A DNA stretch of 64,000 nucleotides from contig NZ_JAPDSH010000001.1 in assembly GCF_029143285.1 (NCBI RefSeq), forward strand, positions 62,001 through 126,000, given 5' to 3'. This DNA is from Vagococcus proximus (lineage in GTDB: Bacteria > Bacillota > Bacilli > Lactobacillales > Vagococcaceae). The notes beneath the pieces are model-generated. The model was not told where the DNA came from. It did not search any database and worked only from the letters and a program-made list of their open reading frames with translations. Below are positions 53,116 through 62,650 of this stretch, piece by piece; position 1 is the first letter of the stretch; every line of letters begins with the position of its first letter. The position numbers and the translations under genes were made by a program.

Positions 53116-54471
53116 ATGGGAAAATATTTTGGAACAGATGGTGTCAGAGGTGTTGCGAATCAAGAATTAACACCAGAATTAGCATTTAAATTAGGTCGTT
53201 GTGGAGGATATGTCTTATGTCAACATCACGAAGGAGACTCTAAACCTCGTGTTTTAGTTGGGCGTGATACACGTATTTCAGGCGAATTATTAGAAACTGC
53301 ACTTGTTTCAGGTTTATTATCAGTTGGGATTGAAGTATTCCAGCTAGGTGTTATTCCAACGCCGGGTGTTTCTTATTTAACTCGTTTACAAAAAGCAGCA
53401 GCAGGTGTTATGATTTCGGCGTCACATAACCCAGCACAAGATAATGGGATTAAATTCTTTGGTCCTGATGGCTTTAAATTAGTTGATTCTCAAGAAGCTG
53501 AGATTGAAGCATTATTAGATGCGACAGAAGATACATTACCTCGTCCGTCAGCAGACGGTTTAGGAACACTGGATGATTTTCCAGAAGGTATTTTAAAATA
53601 TTCTCAATTCTTAACAGAAACAATTGAAGGGGATTTTGAAGGCATTAAAGTATGTTTAGATGGCGCTCATGGAGCGACAACCCCACTTGTTAACCGTGTA
53701 TTTGCAGATTTAGAAGCAGATTTTTACACTATGGGGACAAGTCCAAATGGCTTGAACATTAACGATGGTGTAGGGTCAACACATCCAGAGCGTTTAGCTG
53801 AATTAGTTGTAGAAAAAGAAGCAGCGATTGGGTTAGCTTTCGATGGCGATGGCGACCGTGTTATTGCGGTTGATGAAACAGGTAAAATTGTTGATGGTGA
53901 TAAAATCATGTTTATCTGTGGTAAGTATTTATATGAAAACGGCAAACTTAAGAAAAATACAATTGTTTCAACTGTTATGAGTAATTTAGGTTTCCATAAA
54001 GCGGTTGAAGCTGAAGGTATGGTTGCTTTAGCAACTCAAGTAGGTGACCGTTACGTTGTAGAAGAAATGCGTAAAAATGGGTATAATTTTGGTGGAGAGC
54101 AGTCAGGTCATATGATTTTCTTAGATCATAATACAACTGGCGATGGTATGTTATCAGGGATTCAATTAATTAATGTGATGAAAGAAACTGGTAAGAAATT
54201 ATCAGAATTAGCATCAGAAATTGAAGAATACCCACAAAAATTAGTTAATATTAAAGTATCGAATAAAAATGGTGCAATGGAAGTTCCTGCTATTAAAGAA
54301 GCCATTGATGAAGCAGAAGCTGAAATGAACGGCGATGGACGTATCTTAGTTCGCCCTTCAGGAACAGAACCTTTACTACGTGTTATGGCAGAAGCCCCAA
54401 CGATTGAAAAAGTAAATTATTATGTAGATAAGATTGCAGATGTTGTACGTTCTGAAATCGGATTAGACTAG
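53116..54471 (+). CDS. glmM: Phosphoglucosamine mutase
   Basis: GlmM interconverts glucosamine-6-phosphate and glucosamine-1-phosphate on the way to UDP-GlcNAc. The 451-residue protein begins [12 protein letters not shown], has the phosphoserine loop [12 protein letters not shown] (Ser103), the metal loop AFDGDGDR, the sugar-binding GGEQSGH and the phosphate loop [16 protein letters not shown] 53116 is chosen because GGAGAG lies eight bases upstream and gives the normal length; the ATG at 53101 is part of the ribosome site. CdaA/CdaR inhibition by GlmM is known in relatives. Confidence 0.97.
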   Translation: MGKYFGTDGVRGVANQELTPELAFKLGRCGGYVLCQHHEGDSKPRVLVGRDTRISGELLETALVSGLLSVGIEVFQLGVIPTPGVSYLTRLQKAAAGVMISASHNPAQDNGIKFFGPDGFKLVDSQEAEIEALLDATEDTLPRPSADGLGTLDDFPEGILKYSQFLTETIEGDFEGIKVCLDGAHGATTPLVNRVFADLEADFYTMGTSPNGLNINDGVGSTHPERLAELVVEKEAAIGLAFDGDGDRVIAVDETGKIVDGDKIMFICGKYLYENGKLKKNTIVSTVMSNLGFHKAVEAEGMVALATQVGDRYVVEEMRKNGYNFGGEQSGHMIFLDHNTTGDGMLSGIQLINVMKETGKKLSELASEIEEYPQKLVNIKVSNKNGAMEVPAIKEAIDEAEAEMNGDGRILVRPSGTEPLLRVMAEAPTIEKVNYYVDKIADVVRSEIGLD

Positions 54472-54481
54472 TCATTTCTTT

Positions 54482-54513
54482 AGACTCGAGATTAAATTCT
54501 CGAGTCTTTTTTT
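54482..54513 (+). terminator. Terminator after glmM
   Basis: AGACTCGAGA pairs with TCTCGAGTCT across a six-base loop, followed by seven T. It separates the cdaA operon from glmS. Confidence 0.93.
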
Positions 54514-54532
54514 AAAATCAGAACAGAAATAT

Positions 54533-54564
54533 CTATACCAATTTTATTTTAATGTGGTATACCA
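54533..54564. promoter_or_regulatory. NagR/GntR-like sites upstream of the glmS promoter
   Basis: CTATACCAAT (54533-54542) and the palindrome TGGTATACCA (54555-54564) resemble the TGGT(N)TA(N)ACCA sites of GntR-type amino-sugar regulators. A third CTATACCAAT lies at 54656-54665, between the promoter and the ribozyme. Related sites lie at nagB. Confidence 0.6.
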
Positions 54565-54588
54565 ATTTTATTTATTTTAATTAAAAGG

Positions 54589-54617
54589 TTGACTTATATC
54601 TCGTCTGATAGTATTAT
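54589..54617 (+). promoter_or_regulatory. glmS promoter
   Basis: TTGACT and TATTAT with a 17-base spacer lie about 60 bases upstream of the ribozyme cleavage site, between the NagR-like sites. Confidence 0.82.
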
Positions 54618-54674
54618 AAATCTTGTTTCTATGGTTGGTTTATGTATCTATATATCTATACCAATTTATTTTAT

Positions 54675-54806
54675 AGCGCCAGACCTATATGATAGGTGAC
54701 GAGGAAGAGTTTATCGAAAATTCGGCGGGTGACTCTAGGGACTGCACCCTAAAGGTTTAATTAAAAACTAGTTGTAAGGCTAGAACAAAGATTAAACCAC
54801 GCAGAT
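54675..54806 (+). ncRNA. glmS glucosamine-6-phosphate-activated ribozyme (riboswitch)
   Basis: The start AGCGCCAGACC, the segments TGACGAGGAAGAG and TTTATCGAAAATTCGGCGGGTGA, and the closing P3-type helix GGTTTAAT/ATTAAACC match the conserved core of the glmS ribozyme. By comparison the RNA cleaves itself between A54675 and G54676 when glucosamine-6-phosphate binds, which destabilises the glmS mRNA. The 3' end is approximate. Confidence 0.95.
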
Positions 54807-54844
54807 AGAAACAAAACTAAACATAAGAAAGTAGGAGTTTAACT

Positions 54845-56659
54845 ATGTGCGGAATTGTTGGAGTAGTAGGAAGTAGTAATACAGTAGAGGTTTTATTAAA
54901 TGGATTAGAAAAATTAGAATACCGTGGTTATGATTCAGCAGGTATCTGTGTAGCTGGACAAGATGGAGAAACGACGTTAGTGAAGTCAGTTGGACGTATC
55001 GCTGAACTTAGAAATAAAGTTGGAGCAGACGTAACAGGAACGACTGGGATTGGTCACACACGTTGGGCGACTCACGGTGTGCCATCAGAAAATAACGCTC
55101 ATCCTCATACAGTTGAAGGCGGTCGTTTTACATTAGTTCATAACGGTGTTATTGAAAATTTTGAAGAAATCAAAGCGGACTATTTATCAGACGTTAACTT
55201 TATAGGGCAAACGGATACAGAGGTTGCGGTTCAATTAATCAATCATTTAGCTATTTCAGAAAAACTTTCAGCTAAAGAAGCTTTAAGAAGAGCATTAGAA
55301 ATTATTAAAGGCTCATATGCCTTTGCTTTAATGGACATAACAGAACCAGAAGTAGTTTACGTTGCTAAAAATAAAAGTCCATTATTAATTGGTTTAGGTG
55401 AAGAATTTAATGTTATTTGTAGTGATGCGATGGCAATGATTTCTGAAACTAAAACATTCTTAGAAATAATAGATGGTGAAATCGTAACAGTCAAAGCTGA
55501 TGGTGTTACAATTGAAACTCAAACTGGCGAAACAGTTGAACGTGCACCTTATGAAGCTCAAATTGATGCGGCAGATATGGAAAAGGGAACATACGCTCAC
55601 TATATGTTAAAAGAAATCGATGAACAACCAGCTGTTATGCGTCGCTTGGTTCAAGAATATACAAATGCTTCTGGTGAATTAGAAGTAGATGAAGAAATCA
55701 CAAGTAAATTAAACAACAGTGATCGTGTTTATATTGTAGCGTGTGGTACAAGCTGGCATGCTGGCTGGGTTGGTAAAAAATTAATTGAAAACTTAACAGC
55801 GACACCAGTTGAGGTACATGTGGCTAGTGAATTTGCTTATGACATGCCAATTATTTCTGAAAAACCATTCTTTATCTTTATTAGCCAAAGTGGGGAAACT
55901 GCAGATAGTCGTCAAGTATTAGTTAAAGTTAATGAGTTGGGTTATGATTCAATGACACTAACAAACGTTGCCGGTTCTACTTTATCAAGAGAAGCACAAA
56001 CAACGATGTTACTTCATGCAGGTCCTGAAATTGCAGTAGCTTCAACTAAAGCTTATACAGCTCAAATCGGTGCGCTAGCTATTCTTGCTAAAGTAGCGGG
56101 TGTGGTAAATGGCAATGAAAACGCAGTGGCATTTGATTTAGTCCACGAGCTTGGTTTAGTTGCGAATGCGATGGAAGTATTAGTAAATCAAAAAGAAATA
56201 ATTGCTGATTTAGCACAAGAAAAATTAAGTACAACACGTAATGCATTCTATATTGGTCGTGGTCTAGATTACTTCGTATCAATGGAAGCAGCGCTAAAAC
56301 TTAAAGAAATTTCATATATTCAAGCAGAAGGTTTTGCTGCAGGTGAATTAAAACATGGAACGATTGCCTTGATTGAAGAAGGAACTCCTGTTATCGGTCT
56401 TATCACGGAAGAAGTGATGGGAAGTCATACTCGTGGTAACCTAAAAGAAGTAGAAAGCCGTGGGGCAGATACATTGGTTATCTCAATGGAAGGTCTTGAA
56501 AAAGAGGGCGATAACATTATCTTACCGAAAATCAATACATTATTAACACCACTAGTAAGTGTTATTCCGGTTCAATTATTAGCTTACTATGCAAGTTTAC
56601 AACGCGGTTTAGATGTTGATAAACCACGTAACTTAGCGAAAAGTGTAACAGTAGAATAA
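54845..56659 (+). CDS. glmS: Glutamine-fructose-6-phosphate aminotransferase
   Basis: GlmS forms glucosamine-6-phosphate from fructose-6-phosphate and glutamine, the entry to amino-sugar synthesis. The 604-residue protein begins MCGIVGVVG with nucleophile Cys2, has the glutaminase motifs GHTRWATHG and HNGVIEN, then two SIS isomerase domains (about 285-420 and 455-595) with CGTSWHAG and [10 protein letters not shown], and ends in [11 protein letters not shown], the family terminus. It has its own promoter, probable NagR sites and the ribozyme in its leader. A terminator follows. Confidence 0.98.
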   Translation: MCGIVGVVGSSNTVEVLLNGLEKLEYRGYDSAGICVAGQDGETTLVKSVGRIAELRNKVGADVTGTTGIGHTRWATHGVPSENNAHPHTVEGGRFTLVHNGVIENFEEIKADYLSDVNFIGQTDTEVAVQLINHLAISEKLSAKEALRRALEIIKGSYAFALMDITEPEVVYVAKNKSPLLIGLGEEFNVICSDAMAMISETKTFLEIIDGEIVTVKADGVTIETQTGETVERAPYEAQIDAADMEKGTYAHYMLKEIDEQPAVMRRLVQEYTNASGELEVDEEITSKLNNSDRVYIVACGTSWHAGWVGKKLIENLTATPVEVHVASEFAYDMPIISEKPFFIFISQSGETADSRQVLVKVNELGYDSMTLTNVAGSTLSREAQTTMLLHAGPEIAVASTKAYTAQIGALAILAKVAGVVNGNENAVAFDLVHELGLVANAMEVLVNQKEIIADLAQEKLSTTRNAFYIGRGLDYFVSMEAALKLKEISYIQAEGFAAGELKHGTIALIEEGTPVIGLITEEVMGSHTRGNLKEVESRGADTLVISMEGLEKEGDNIILPKINTLLTPLVSVIPVQLLAYYASLQRGLDVDKPRNLAKSVTVE

Positions 56660-56666
56660 AGAGTTG

Positions 56667-56697
56667 AAAGAGTGTTCATTATGAACTCTCTTTTTTT
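56667..56697 (+). terminator. Terminator after glmS
   Basis: AAAGAG-T-GTTCAT pairs with ATGAAC-T-CTCTTT (single T-T mismatch), followed by T-rich sequence. Confidence 0.88.
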
Positions 56698-56719
56698 GTT
56701 GTTTTCTCTCAGTTAAGTC

Positions 56720-56748
56720 TTGCTAAAAATAGAACTCTGTTCTATAAT
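56720..56748 (+). promoter_or_regulatory. nagB promoter
   Basis: TTGCTA and TATAAT with 17-base spacing lie about 45 bases before nagB. The operators begin directly after the -10 box. Confidence 0.83.
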
Positions 56749-56775
56749 TGGACTATACCACATTGGACTATACCG
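56749..56775. promoter_or_regulatory. Tandem NagR-like operators of nagB
   Basis: TGGACTATACCA (56749-56760) and TGGACTATACCG (56764-56775) are tandem TGG-N6-CC(A/G) sites with a 15-base period, covering the predicted transcription start. They fit repression by a GntR-type NagR that is not encoded in this window. Confidence 0.75.
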
Positions 56776-56793
56776 AAATGGAGATGACAGATT

Positions 56794-57507
56794 ATGAATA
56801 TTATTAAAGTTAAAGATCAAGCAGAAGGCGGAAAAAAAGCTTTTGAACTTATTCAATCAGCGATGAAAGAACGTAATGCTAAAGTTTTAGGTTTAGCAAC
56901 AGGTAGCTCACCGATTACAATGTATGAAGAAATGGTTAACAGTGATGTTGATTTTTCTGACATGGTTGCTATTAACTTAGATGAATACGTTGGTTTATCA
57001 GAAACAGACTCTCAAAGTTACCGTGTTTTCATGAATGAAAACTTATTTAATAAAAAACCTTTCAAAAACTCATACGTACCAAACGGCATGGCTGAAAATG
57101 CTGAAGAAGAGTGTGCTCGTTATGATAGCATTATTGAAGAAAACCCTATTGATTTACAAATTTTAGGAATTGGAACAAATGGTCATATTGGGTTTAACGA
57201 ACCCGGCACACCATTTGATTCATTAACACGTAAAGTAGATTTAGTAGAGTCAACTATTGAGTCAAATAAACGTTTCTTTGAGAAAAAAGAAGATGTTCCA
57301 ACTCAAGCTTACTCAATGGGAATTGGTTCTATTCTGAAAGCGAAAGAAATTGTTTTAGTTGCTTATGGTGAGTCAAAAGTTAATGCTTTAAAAGGAATGA
57401 TCGAAGGCGAAATAACTGAAGATTGTCCAGCTAGTGCATTACAAAAACATCCTAACGTAACAGTTATTGCAGATGAAGCAGCGTTATCAGGCTTGTCTTC
57501 TTTATAA
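56794..57507 (+). CDS. nagB: Glucosamine-6-phosphate deaminase
   Basis: NagB converts glucosamine-6-phosphate to fructose-6-phosphate and ammonia, the reverse direction to GlmS. The 237-residue protein has GLATGSSP (about 33-40), NLDEYVGL with the catalytic Asp, [14 protein letters not shown] with the catalytic His, and the family end block [30 protein letters not shown]. The short form without the allosteric C-terminus is usual in Firmicutes. It is a single gene with its own terminator. Confidence 0.97.
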   Translation: MNIIKVKDQAEGGKKAFELIQSAMKERNAKVLGLATGSSPITMYEEMVNSDVDFSDMVAINLDEYVGLSETDSQSYRVFMNENLFNKKPFKNSYVPNGMAENAEEECARYDSIIEENPIDLQILGIGTNGHIGFNEPGTPFDSLTRKVDLVESTIESNKRFFEKKEDVPTQAYSMGIGSILKAKEIVLVAYGESKVNALKGMIEGEITEDCPASALQKHPNVTVIADEAALSGLSSL

Positions 57508-57515
57508 TTAGTAAC

Positions 57516-57552
57516 AAAAACCTCGTCATTCAGTTGGCGTGGTTTTTTTAAT
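57516..57552 (+). terminator. Terminator after nagB
   Basis: AAAACC-T-CGTC pairs with GGCG-T-GGTTTT (one mismatch, G-U pair), followed by T7. Confidence 0.8.
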
Positions 57553-57661
57553 TTGTCAGTAACATCTGTTTAAAATCATAGTTTTTACTAGGGATGTTTG
57601 GTAAAATGAAAGAGAATTTCATACTTTTATGAAAGTATGAAAGAGCTGGAAAGGACGATGA

Positions 57662-58867
57662 ATGATGTTAATGTCGGAATTAATAGAAGAGTTTATTTCG
57701 TTAGCAATTAAAACAGGAGGCTGGATGGTACTTGATCGCCTGTATTTAAAAAATAAAATAGTTGGGATTATTGGTGAAGAAACGCTAGAGGAGTTGTCTC
57801 AACAAAAAGTGGGAGAGCCTATTGAAGATGCTTTAACAACTCTTGTAGAGAGTGTTTCAGAATTCAAAAAATTAGGAATGGGTCAACGTCAGGAGTTAGA
57901 AACACAACTAGCGGATATTTTAACCCCGCCTCCTTCAGTAGTAAATGCGCTATTTGCGCAGCGTTATGAGAAAGACCCAGAGGATGCCACTCGTTATTTT
58001 GCAGAGGTAAACAGCGTCAATCATTTTGTAGGGCCAGTGAAAACACCTGTTGTCGAAGGTGATATTCATGTTTGGGATAGTTCTATTAGTTTAGCAGATA
58101 CAACTGAGGAAACAGGTCGTTGTCCGCTATGTATGTCTAATGAAGGGTTTGAAGGGGATAGTAAAACAAAAAATCGCCAAACGCAACGTTTAATTCGTAT
58201 GAATTTATTAGGTGAAACATGGAACTACCAATTTGAAAGAAACCCACTGTTTGAACAACAAGCCTATTTTTCATCAGAAAATCACGAAGAGATGACGTAT
58301 GGTAAAGATAGAATTGAACGATTAGTAACGCTTAGTGATATTTTTCCGCATTATTTTGTAGGTGAAGCGGGAGGGATGACTCCAAGCGGTTTTAGTGAAG
58401 AGAATATCGAGCATGCGTCATTTTATGGGGCGATTGGACAAGCTCCTTTGAGTAAAGCGACGGTAGCACAAACGAGTAGCATGAGTTTATTTCCATCCAT
58501 TGAAGTACAAGAATTAGACTGGGTGATCCCGGCTATTAGATTAGTTGGAAAAGATAAAACAATGTTAATACAAGCGGCTCATTTTGTAGAGGCGCTAGTT
58601 TTAAAACACGTGTTAGAGTCTTCAAGTGAAGATAGAGAGTACGGATTACCGTTGGTGATTGAAAAAACGGATAAGGGGTATCTTTTAACCTTAGTGTTAG
58701 TTAATCCAAGTGTGTTGTCAGAAACGAGTTTAGATTTCTGGGAAATTATTGGGTGTGTGAATGTAACGAAAGAATCATCTAAAGAAGAAACACTGGAACA
58801 GGTCACAACGCTATATGAGTTAGTATCTCAAGGGATAAAGGTAGCCGATTATTTAGTTGGATTATAA
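57662..58867 (+). CDS. Degenerate class II GalT-like protein (catalytic motif lost)
   Basis: The 401-residue protein resembles class II (Firmicutes) galactose-1-phosphate uridylyltransferase: LDRLYLKNKIVGIIG near the start, ILTPPPSVVNALFAQRYEKDPEDATRYF (about 80-108), CPLCMSNEGF (Cys154, Cys157), and the core segment IFPHYFVG. Where active enzymes have SHDHFQGG, this protein reads EHASFYGA (His251, Ser253, Tyr255), so the nucleophilic second His and the Gln are gone. It is also roughly 90 residues shorter than usual. It sits 34 bases before tsaB and ends far from any galactose gene. I infer a non-uridylyltransferase function. The frame is intact, so it is not a simple pseudogene. Confidence 0.75.
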   Translation: MMLMSELIEEFISLAIKTGGWMVLDRLYLKNKIVGIIGEETLEELSQQKVGEPIEDALTTLVESVSEFKKLGMGQRQELETQLADILTPPPSVVNALFAQRYEKDPEDATRYFAEVNSVNHFVGPVKTPVVEGDIHVWDSSISLADTTEETGRCPLCMSNEGFEGDSKTKNRQTQRLIRMNLLGETWNYQFERNPLFEQQAYFSSENHEEMTYGKDRIERLVTLSDIFPHYFVGEAGGMTPSGFSEENIEHASFYGAIGQAPLSKATVAQTSSMSLFPSIEVQELDWVIPAIRLVGKDKTMLIQAAHFVEALVLKHVLESSSEDREYGLPLVIEKTDKGYLLTLVLVNPSVLSETSLDFWEIIGCVNVTKESSKEETLEQVTTLYELVSQGIKVADYLVGL

Positions 58868-58900
58868 TAAAGCATCAGCTTAAAAGTGAGGAAAGTAAAA

Positions 58901-59641
58901 ATGAAAGTATTAGCGATAGATACGGCCAATCAAGGATTGGGTGTGGCCTTAGTAGAAGAGGGTAAAGTAGTCGGTAATTATTTAGGCATGGCAAGCAAGA
59001 ACCATAGTGTAACGTTAATGCCAGCTATTGATTTTGTAATGAAAGCTAATAAATGGTCACCTAAAGACTTAGATAGGATTGTTGTAGCTAAAGGACCAGG
59101 ATCTTACACTGGTTTAAGGATTGGTGTGACAACAGCTAAAACATTAGCGTGGACATTAGAGATTGATTTAGTCGGTGTCTCAAGTTTAGCCGCAGTGGCA
59201 AGTAATTCAAAAGGGTATGAAGGCCTGATTGTTCCATTGTTCGATGCTAGACGACTAAACGTCTATACGGGAGCTTATAAATGGGTGAAGGGCGAACTTG
59301 AAACAATTATAGAAGACCGTCATAGCTCATTAGAAAATTGGTTGGACTGTTTAGTCACGCAATTTTCAGATGAGACCATTCGTTTTGTTGGAACAGATGC
59401 TGTTCTTTTTGAAGAGATGATAAAAGAAAAACTACCTAAAGTAGAATTTGTTTCGGCAGGTGGTGTGAATGAAGTCAATGCTAGTTCACTAGCATTGTTA
59501 GGCCAAGAGATGGAACCAGTAGATTCTATAGAGGCCTTTGTGCCTGTTTATTTGAAAAAAGTAGAAGCAGAGGAAAAATGGCTGGAGAAAAATGAAGAAA
59601 CAGGAAGTAACTATGTCGAAAAAATCACCTATACTAGCTAA
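58901..59641 (+). CDS. tsaB: tRNA t6A synthesis protein TsaB
   Basis: TsaB is the partner of TsaD in making N6-threonylcarbamoyladenosine on ANN-decoding tRNAs. The 246-residue ASKHA-fold protein has LAIDTANQGLGVAL (about 4-17), the helix NHSVTLMPAIDF, and the diagnostic VAKGPGSYTGLRIGVTTAKTLAW (about 66-88). ATG 58901 follows GAGGAAAG; an in-frame GTG five codons earlier contains that site. It overlaps the next gene by 29 bases. Confidence 0.95.
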   Translation: MKVLAIDTANQGLGVALVEEGKVVGNYLGMASKNHSVTLMPAIDFVMKANKWSPKDLDRIVVAKGPGSYTGLRIGVTTAKTLAWTLEIDLVGVSSLAAVASNSKGYEGLIVPLFDARRLNVYTGAYKWVKGELETIIEDRHSSLENWLDCLVTQFSDETIRFVGTDAVLFEEMIKEKLPKVEFVSAGGVNEVNASSLALLGQEMEPVDSIEAFVPVYLKKVEAEEKWLEKNEETGSNYVEKITYTS

Positions 59642-60188
59642 GGTAAAAGGGAAGCTTCCTAAAAGAATGACTTATCCTGAAAAAAAAGTAGAGCTAAAAG
59701 ATGAAACGTATTTCTTACGGGAGGTTCGTTATATTGATATTAAACAACTGATAAAGATTGAGAAAAAAGTCTATAACGGTGAAGTACCTTGGGGACGAAC
59801 GGCTTTTTTAAGCGAAATGAACGGCTCAATCCCCGTGCTGTATTTAGTTGTTGAACATGAAAAAGAGTGTGTGGCATTTTTATCAGCTCGTTTTGAAAAT
59901 GGTGATGGTCATATTTCTAACCTAATTGTTGACCCAGAGTTTCAAGGTAAAGGCTTAGGATTGCTATTGCTTACAGAATTAAAAAAAATGGCAATTAAAC
60001 ATGGGTACGGCTCACTTTCTTTAGAAGTGAGGGTAAGTAATTTAGATGCTAAACGTATTTACCGCAAATTTGGCTTTGAATCAAAAGCGATAAAAAAAGA
60101 ATATTATTATAAAGATAAAGAAGATGCACTTGAGATGATTTATCTTTTTGAGGATAAAAAAAATGATAAAAAGAAAAAAAGCGTATGA
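59613..60188 (+). CDS. GNAT acetyltransferase, RimI-like, with N-terminal extension
   Basis: The 191-residue protein carries a GNAT domain (about 35-180): VPWGRTAFLSEM, HISNLIVDPEFQGKGLGLLLLTEL with the acetyl-CoA loop, and RVSNLDAKRIYRKFGFE. About 35 residues of basic extension (KKSPILAKVKGKLPKRM) precede the domain, unlike typical RimI. AGGAAG supports ATG 59613; ATG 59592 is an alternative. It lies between tsaB and the shorter RimI-like gene and overlaps both, so this operon encodes two acetyltransferases. Confidence 0.85.
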   Translation: MSKKSPILAKVKGKLPKRMTYPEKKVELKDETYFLREVRYIDIKQLIKIEKKVYNGEVPWGRTAFLSEMNGSIPVLYLVVEHEKECVAFLSARFENGDGHISNLIVDPEFQGKGLGLLLLTELKKMAIKHGYGSLSLEVRVSNLDAKRIYRKFGFESKAIKKEYYYKDKEDALEMIYLFEDKKNDKKKKSV

Positions 60189-60615
60189 TTACAGTGAATT
60201 AGCTCAGGTGTTAGTTCTAGTAAGTGAAGCGTCTTATCAAACTGGATCACCGTGGAAAGAAAATCAGTTCCTAGAGGATCTTACGCATGATAAAAGTGAG
60301 TATTTAATAGTAGAAGAAGAGGGTGAAATCACGGCCTATCTTGCTTTTCATATCTTATTTGATGAGATTGAGATCATTAATTTAGCGGTGTTGTCTACTA
60401 AAAAAAGAAAAGGTTATGCTAAAGCATTACTTAATGAGCTAAAAGAATATGCAAAACAAGAAAGATGCCGTGCTGTTTTTCTAGAAGTTAGAGAAAGCAA
60501 TGAACCAGCGCGTCAGCTCTATACTAAGAATGGTTTCATTCAAACAGGAAAGCGCAAAAATTATTATCATTATCCTGTAGAAGATGCCATTTTGATGATG
60601 TTAAATTTAAATTAA
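60163..60615 (+). CDS. rimI: Ribosomal-protein S18-alanine N-acetyltransferase (RimI-like)
   Basis: The 150-residue GNAT protein has the RimI pattern [16 protein letters not shown], then [30 protein letters not shown] with the acetyl-CoA loop and [41 protein letters not shown], including the conserved E-x-R-x-S-N-x-x-A-x-x-LY segment. ATG 60163 follows GAGGA. The position between tsaB and tsaD is the usual rimI site. It overlaps the preceding acetyltransferase by 26 bases. Confidence 0.9.
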   Translation: MIKRKKAYDYSELAQVLVLVSEASYQTGSPWKENQFLEDLTHDKSEYLIVEEEGEITAYLAFHILFDEIEIINLAVLSTKKRKGYAKALLNELKEYAKQERCRAVFLEVRESNEPARQLYTKNGFIQTGKRKNYYHYPVEDAILMMLNLN

Positions 60616-60634
60616 AGATGAAAGGGATGCTACT

Positions 60635-61648
60635 GTGGAAGACAAGAAATATATTTTAGCAATTGAAAGCAGTTGTGATGAAACCAGTGTTGCTGTTGTT
60701 TCGTTAGAAAACGACTTAGTATCAAATGTTGTAGCGTCACAAATACTAAGCCATAAACGATTTGGTGGGGTCGTACCTGAAGTTGCAAGTCGCCATCATG
60801 TTGAACAAATTATAAGTTGTATGGAAGAAGCTATGACTGCAGCCTCGGTGACAGTGGAGGATTTAGAAGCAGTTGCTGTCACTGAAGGACCAGGCCTTGT
60901 CGGTGCACTTCTTATAGGGATTAGTGCGGCCAAGGCGTTTGCGTGGGCAAATGAGTTACCTTTGATTCCTGTGAATCATATGGCGGGACATATCTATGCA
61001 GCAAGCTATGTGAAACCATTAGAATTTCCGTTAATGGCCCTATTAGTTAGTGGCGGCCACACAGAATTAGTCTATATGCCAGAGCATGGGGAGTATAAGA
61101 TTATTGGTGAAACGAGAGATGATGCAGCTGGAGAAGCCTATGATAAGGTTGGACGTGTGTTAGGATTAGAGTATCCATCAGGAAAAGAAATTGACGAGTT
61201 AGCCCACCAAGGGAATGATACGTTTAATTTTCCAAGAGCGATGATAAAAGAAGATAATTTAGACTTTAGTTTCAGTGGTCTGAAGAGTGCATTTATCAAT
61301 ACTGTTCATAATGCAGAGCAAAAAAATGAAACATTAGATCGATTAGATTTAGCAGCGAGTTTTCAAGCAAGTGTTGTAGAGGTCTTAACGAAGAAAACAT
61401 TAGACGCATGTGGGGAATACCCTGTTAAGCAATTAGTTGTTGCAGGTGGAGTTGCAGCCAATAAAGGCTTACGCCAAGGTTTAACAGATGCTTTTACGAC
61501 AAGCTTCCCTAATGTTGAATTAATCATTCCACCACTAAATTTATGTGGGGATAATGCAGGGATGATCGGGGCAGCGGCATTAGTTGAATACAAAAAAAAT
61601 CACTTAGCAGGTTGGGATTTAAATGGTAATCCAGGACTAAGTTTATAA
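60635..61648 (+). CDS. tsaD: tRNA N6-threonylcarbamoyltransferase TsaD
   Basis: TsaD transfers the threonylcarbamoyl group to A37 of tRNA. The 337-residue protein has [14 protein letters not shown] (8-21), the metal-binding NHMAGHIYA (about 113-121), [29 protein letters not shown], and the C-terminal [10 protein letters not shown] and [12 protein letters not shown] motifs. It starts with GTG after AAAGGG. Last gene of the tsaB operon, with a terminator after it. Confidence 0.97.
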   Translation: MEDKKYILAIESSCDETSVAVVSLENDLVSNVVASQILSHKRFGGVVPEVASRHHVEQIISCMEEAMTAASVTVEDLEAVAVTEGPGLVGALLIGISAAKAFAWANELPLIPVNHMAGHIYAASYVKPLEFPLMALLVSGGHTELVYMPEHGEYKIIGETRDDAAGEAYDKVGRVLGLEYPSGKEIDELAHQGNDTFNFPRAMIKEDNLDFSFSGLKSAFINTVHNAEQKNETLDRLDLAASFQASVVEVLTKKTLDACGEYPVKQLVVAGGVAANKGLRQGLTDAFTTSFPNVELIIPPLNLCGDNAGMIGAAALVEYKKNHLAGWDLNGNPGLSL

Positions 61649-61653
61649 GATAG

Positions 61654-61697
61654 ACAAGTTAAACTTAGGTAATCGTTAAGTTTAGCTTGTTTTTTTT
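61654..61697 (+). terminator. Terminator of the tsaB-tsaD operon
   Basis: ACAAGTTAAACTTA pairs with TTAAGTTTAGCTTGT (one bulge), followed by eight T. The rpsB -35 box lies in its T-tract. Confidence 0.88.
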
Positions 61698-61715
61698 CGA
61701 AATACATTATATAAT
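61687..61715 (+). promoter_or_regulatory. rpsB promoter
   Basis: TTGTTT and TATAAT with 17-base spacing; the -35 box overlaps the tail of the tsaD terminator. The transcript has a leader of about 120 bases. Confidence 0.7.
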
Positions 61716-61721
61716 ATCATA

Positions 61722-61844
61722 GGTATTGAAAATATCGATACCAAAACCACATCTTAAGGGATCGGTGAAGTGGTGCTTGCTTGCAAGTTCTTGACCAGTT
61801 GAACTTAAGAGAGGAAATCTAAAAACCAAATGGAGGAAACAAAA
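61722..61844 (+). promoter_or_regulatory. rpsB leader, possibly structured
   Basis: The leader contains two CTTAAG segments (61753-61758 and 61804-61809) that can pair with one another around GC-richer sequence containing CTTG and CAAG. A ribosomal-protein autoregulatory leader is possible, but I cannot assign it to a known class. Confidence 0.4.
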
Positions 61845-62624
61845 ATGGCAGTAATCTCAATGAAACAATTGTTAGAAGCCGGCGTTCATTTTGGACACCA
61901 AACACGTCGCTGGAACCCGAAAATGAAGAAATATATCTTCACAGAAAGAAATGGTATCTACATCATCGACTTACAAAAAACTGTACGTCTTGCTGATGAT
62001 GCTTATAACTACATGAAGAAAGTCGCTGAAGATGGCGGAGTTGCTTTATTCGTAGGAACTAAAAAACAAGCTCAAGAAGCTGTTAAAGAAGAAGCTACTC
62101 GCGCTGGTCAATACTATGTAAACCACCGTTGGTTAGGTGGAACTTTAACTAACTGGGATACTATCCAAAAACGTATCGCTCGCTTAAAAGAAATCAACAA
62201 AATGGAAGAAGATGGCGTATTCGATTTACTTCCTAAAAAAGAAGTTGCTGGTTTAAACAAACAACGCGAACGTCTTGAAAAATTCTTAGGTGGTATCGCT
62301 GATATGCCAAGAATTCCAGATGTTATGTTCATCGTTGACCCTCGTAAAGAGCGTATTGCAGTTCAAGAAGCTCAAAAATTAAACATTCCAATCGTTGCTA
62401 TGGTTGATACTAACTGTGATCCAGATGAGATCGATGTTGTTATCCCATCAAATGACGATGCAATTCGTGCAGTTAAATTAATTGCTGGAAAAATGGCTGA
62501 TGCTTTCATCGAAGGAAACCAAGGTGAAGATCAAGTTGTTGAAGAAACTTTCGCAGCAGATAAAGCTGAAGATACTACTTCAATCGAAGAAATCGTTGAA
62601 GTTGTTGAAGGCGACAACGCTTAA
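61845..62624 (+). CDS. rpsB: 30S ribosomal protein S2
   Basis: The 259-residue S2 protein begins [32 protein letters not shown] and has [29 protein letters not shown] and [13 protein letters not shown], the standard family blocks. The C-terminus is acidic ([16 protein letters not shown]). ATG 61845 is chosen because GGAGGA lies just upstream; an ATG five codons earlier overlaps the ribosome site. It precedes tsf as in almost all bacteria. Codon use is strongly biased, as expected of a highly expressed gene. Confidence 0.98.
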   Translation: MAVISMKQLLEAGVHFGHQTRRWNPKMKKYIFTERNGIYIIDLQKTVRLADDAYNYMKKVAEDGGVALFVGTKKQAQEAVKEEATRAGQYYVNHRWLGGTLTNWDTIQKRIARLKEINKMEEDGVFDLLPKKEVAGLNKQRERLEKFLGGIADMPRIPDVMFIVDPRKERIAVQEAQKLNIPIVAMVDTNCDPDEIDVVIPSNDDAIRAVKLIAGKMADAFIEGNQGEDQVVEETFAADKAEDTTSIEEIVEVVEGDNA

Positions 62625-62650
62625 TAAGCTTTTTAATAATCTTTAAACTT

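Noticed and set aside
57662-58867. Pseudogene label for the GalT-like gene
   Set aside because: The frame is complete, has a ribosome site, and keeps conserved blocks; only the catalytic motif is changed, which argues for altered function rather than decay.
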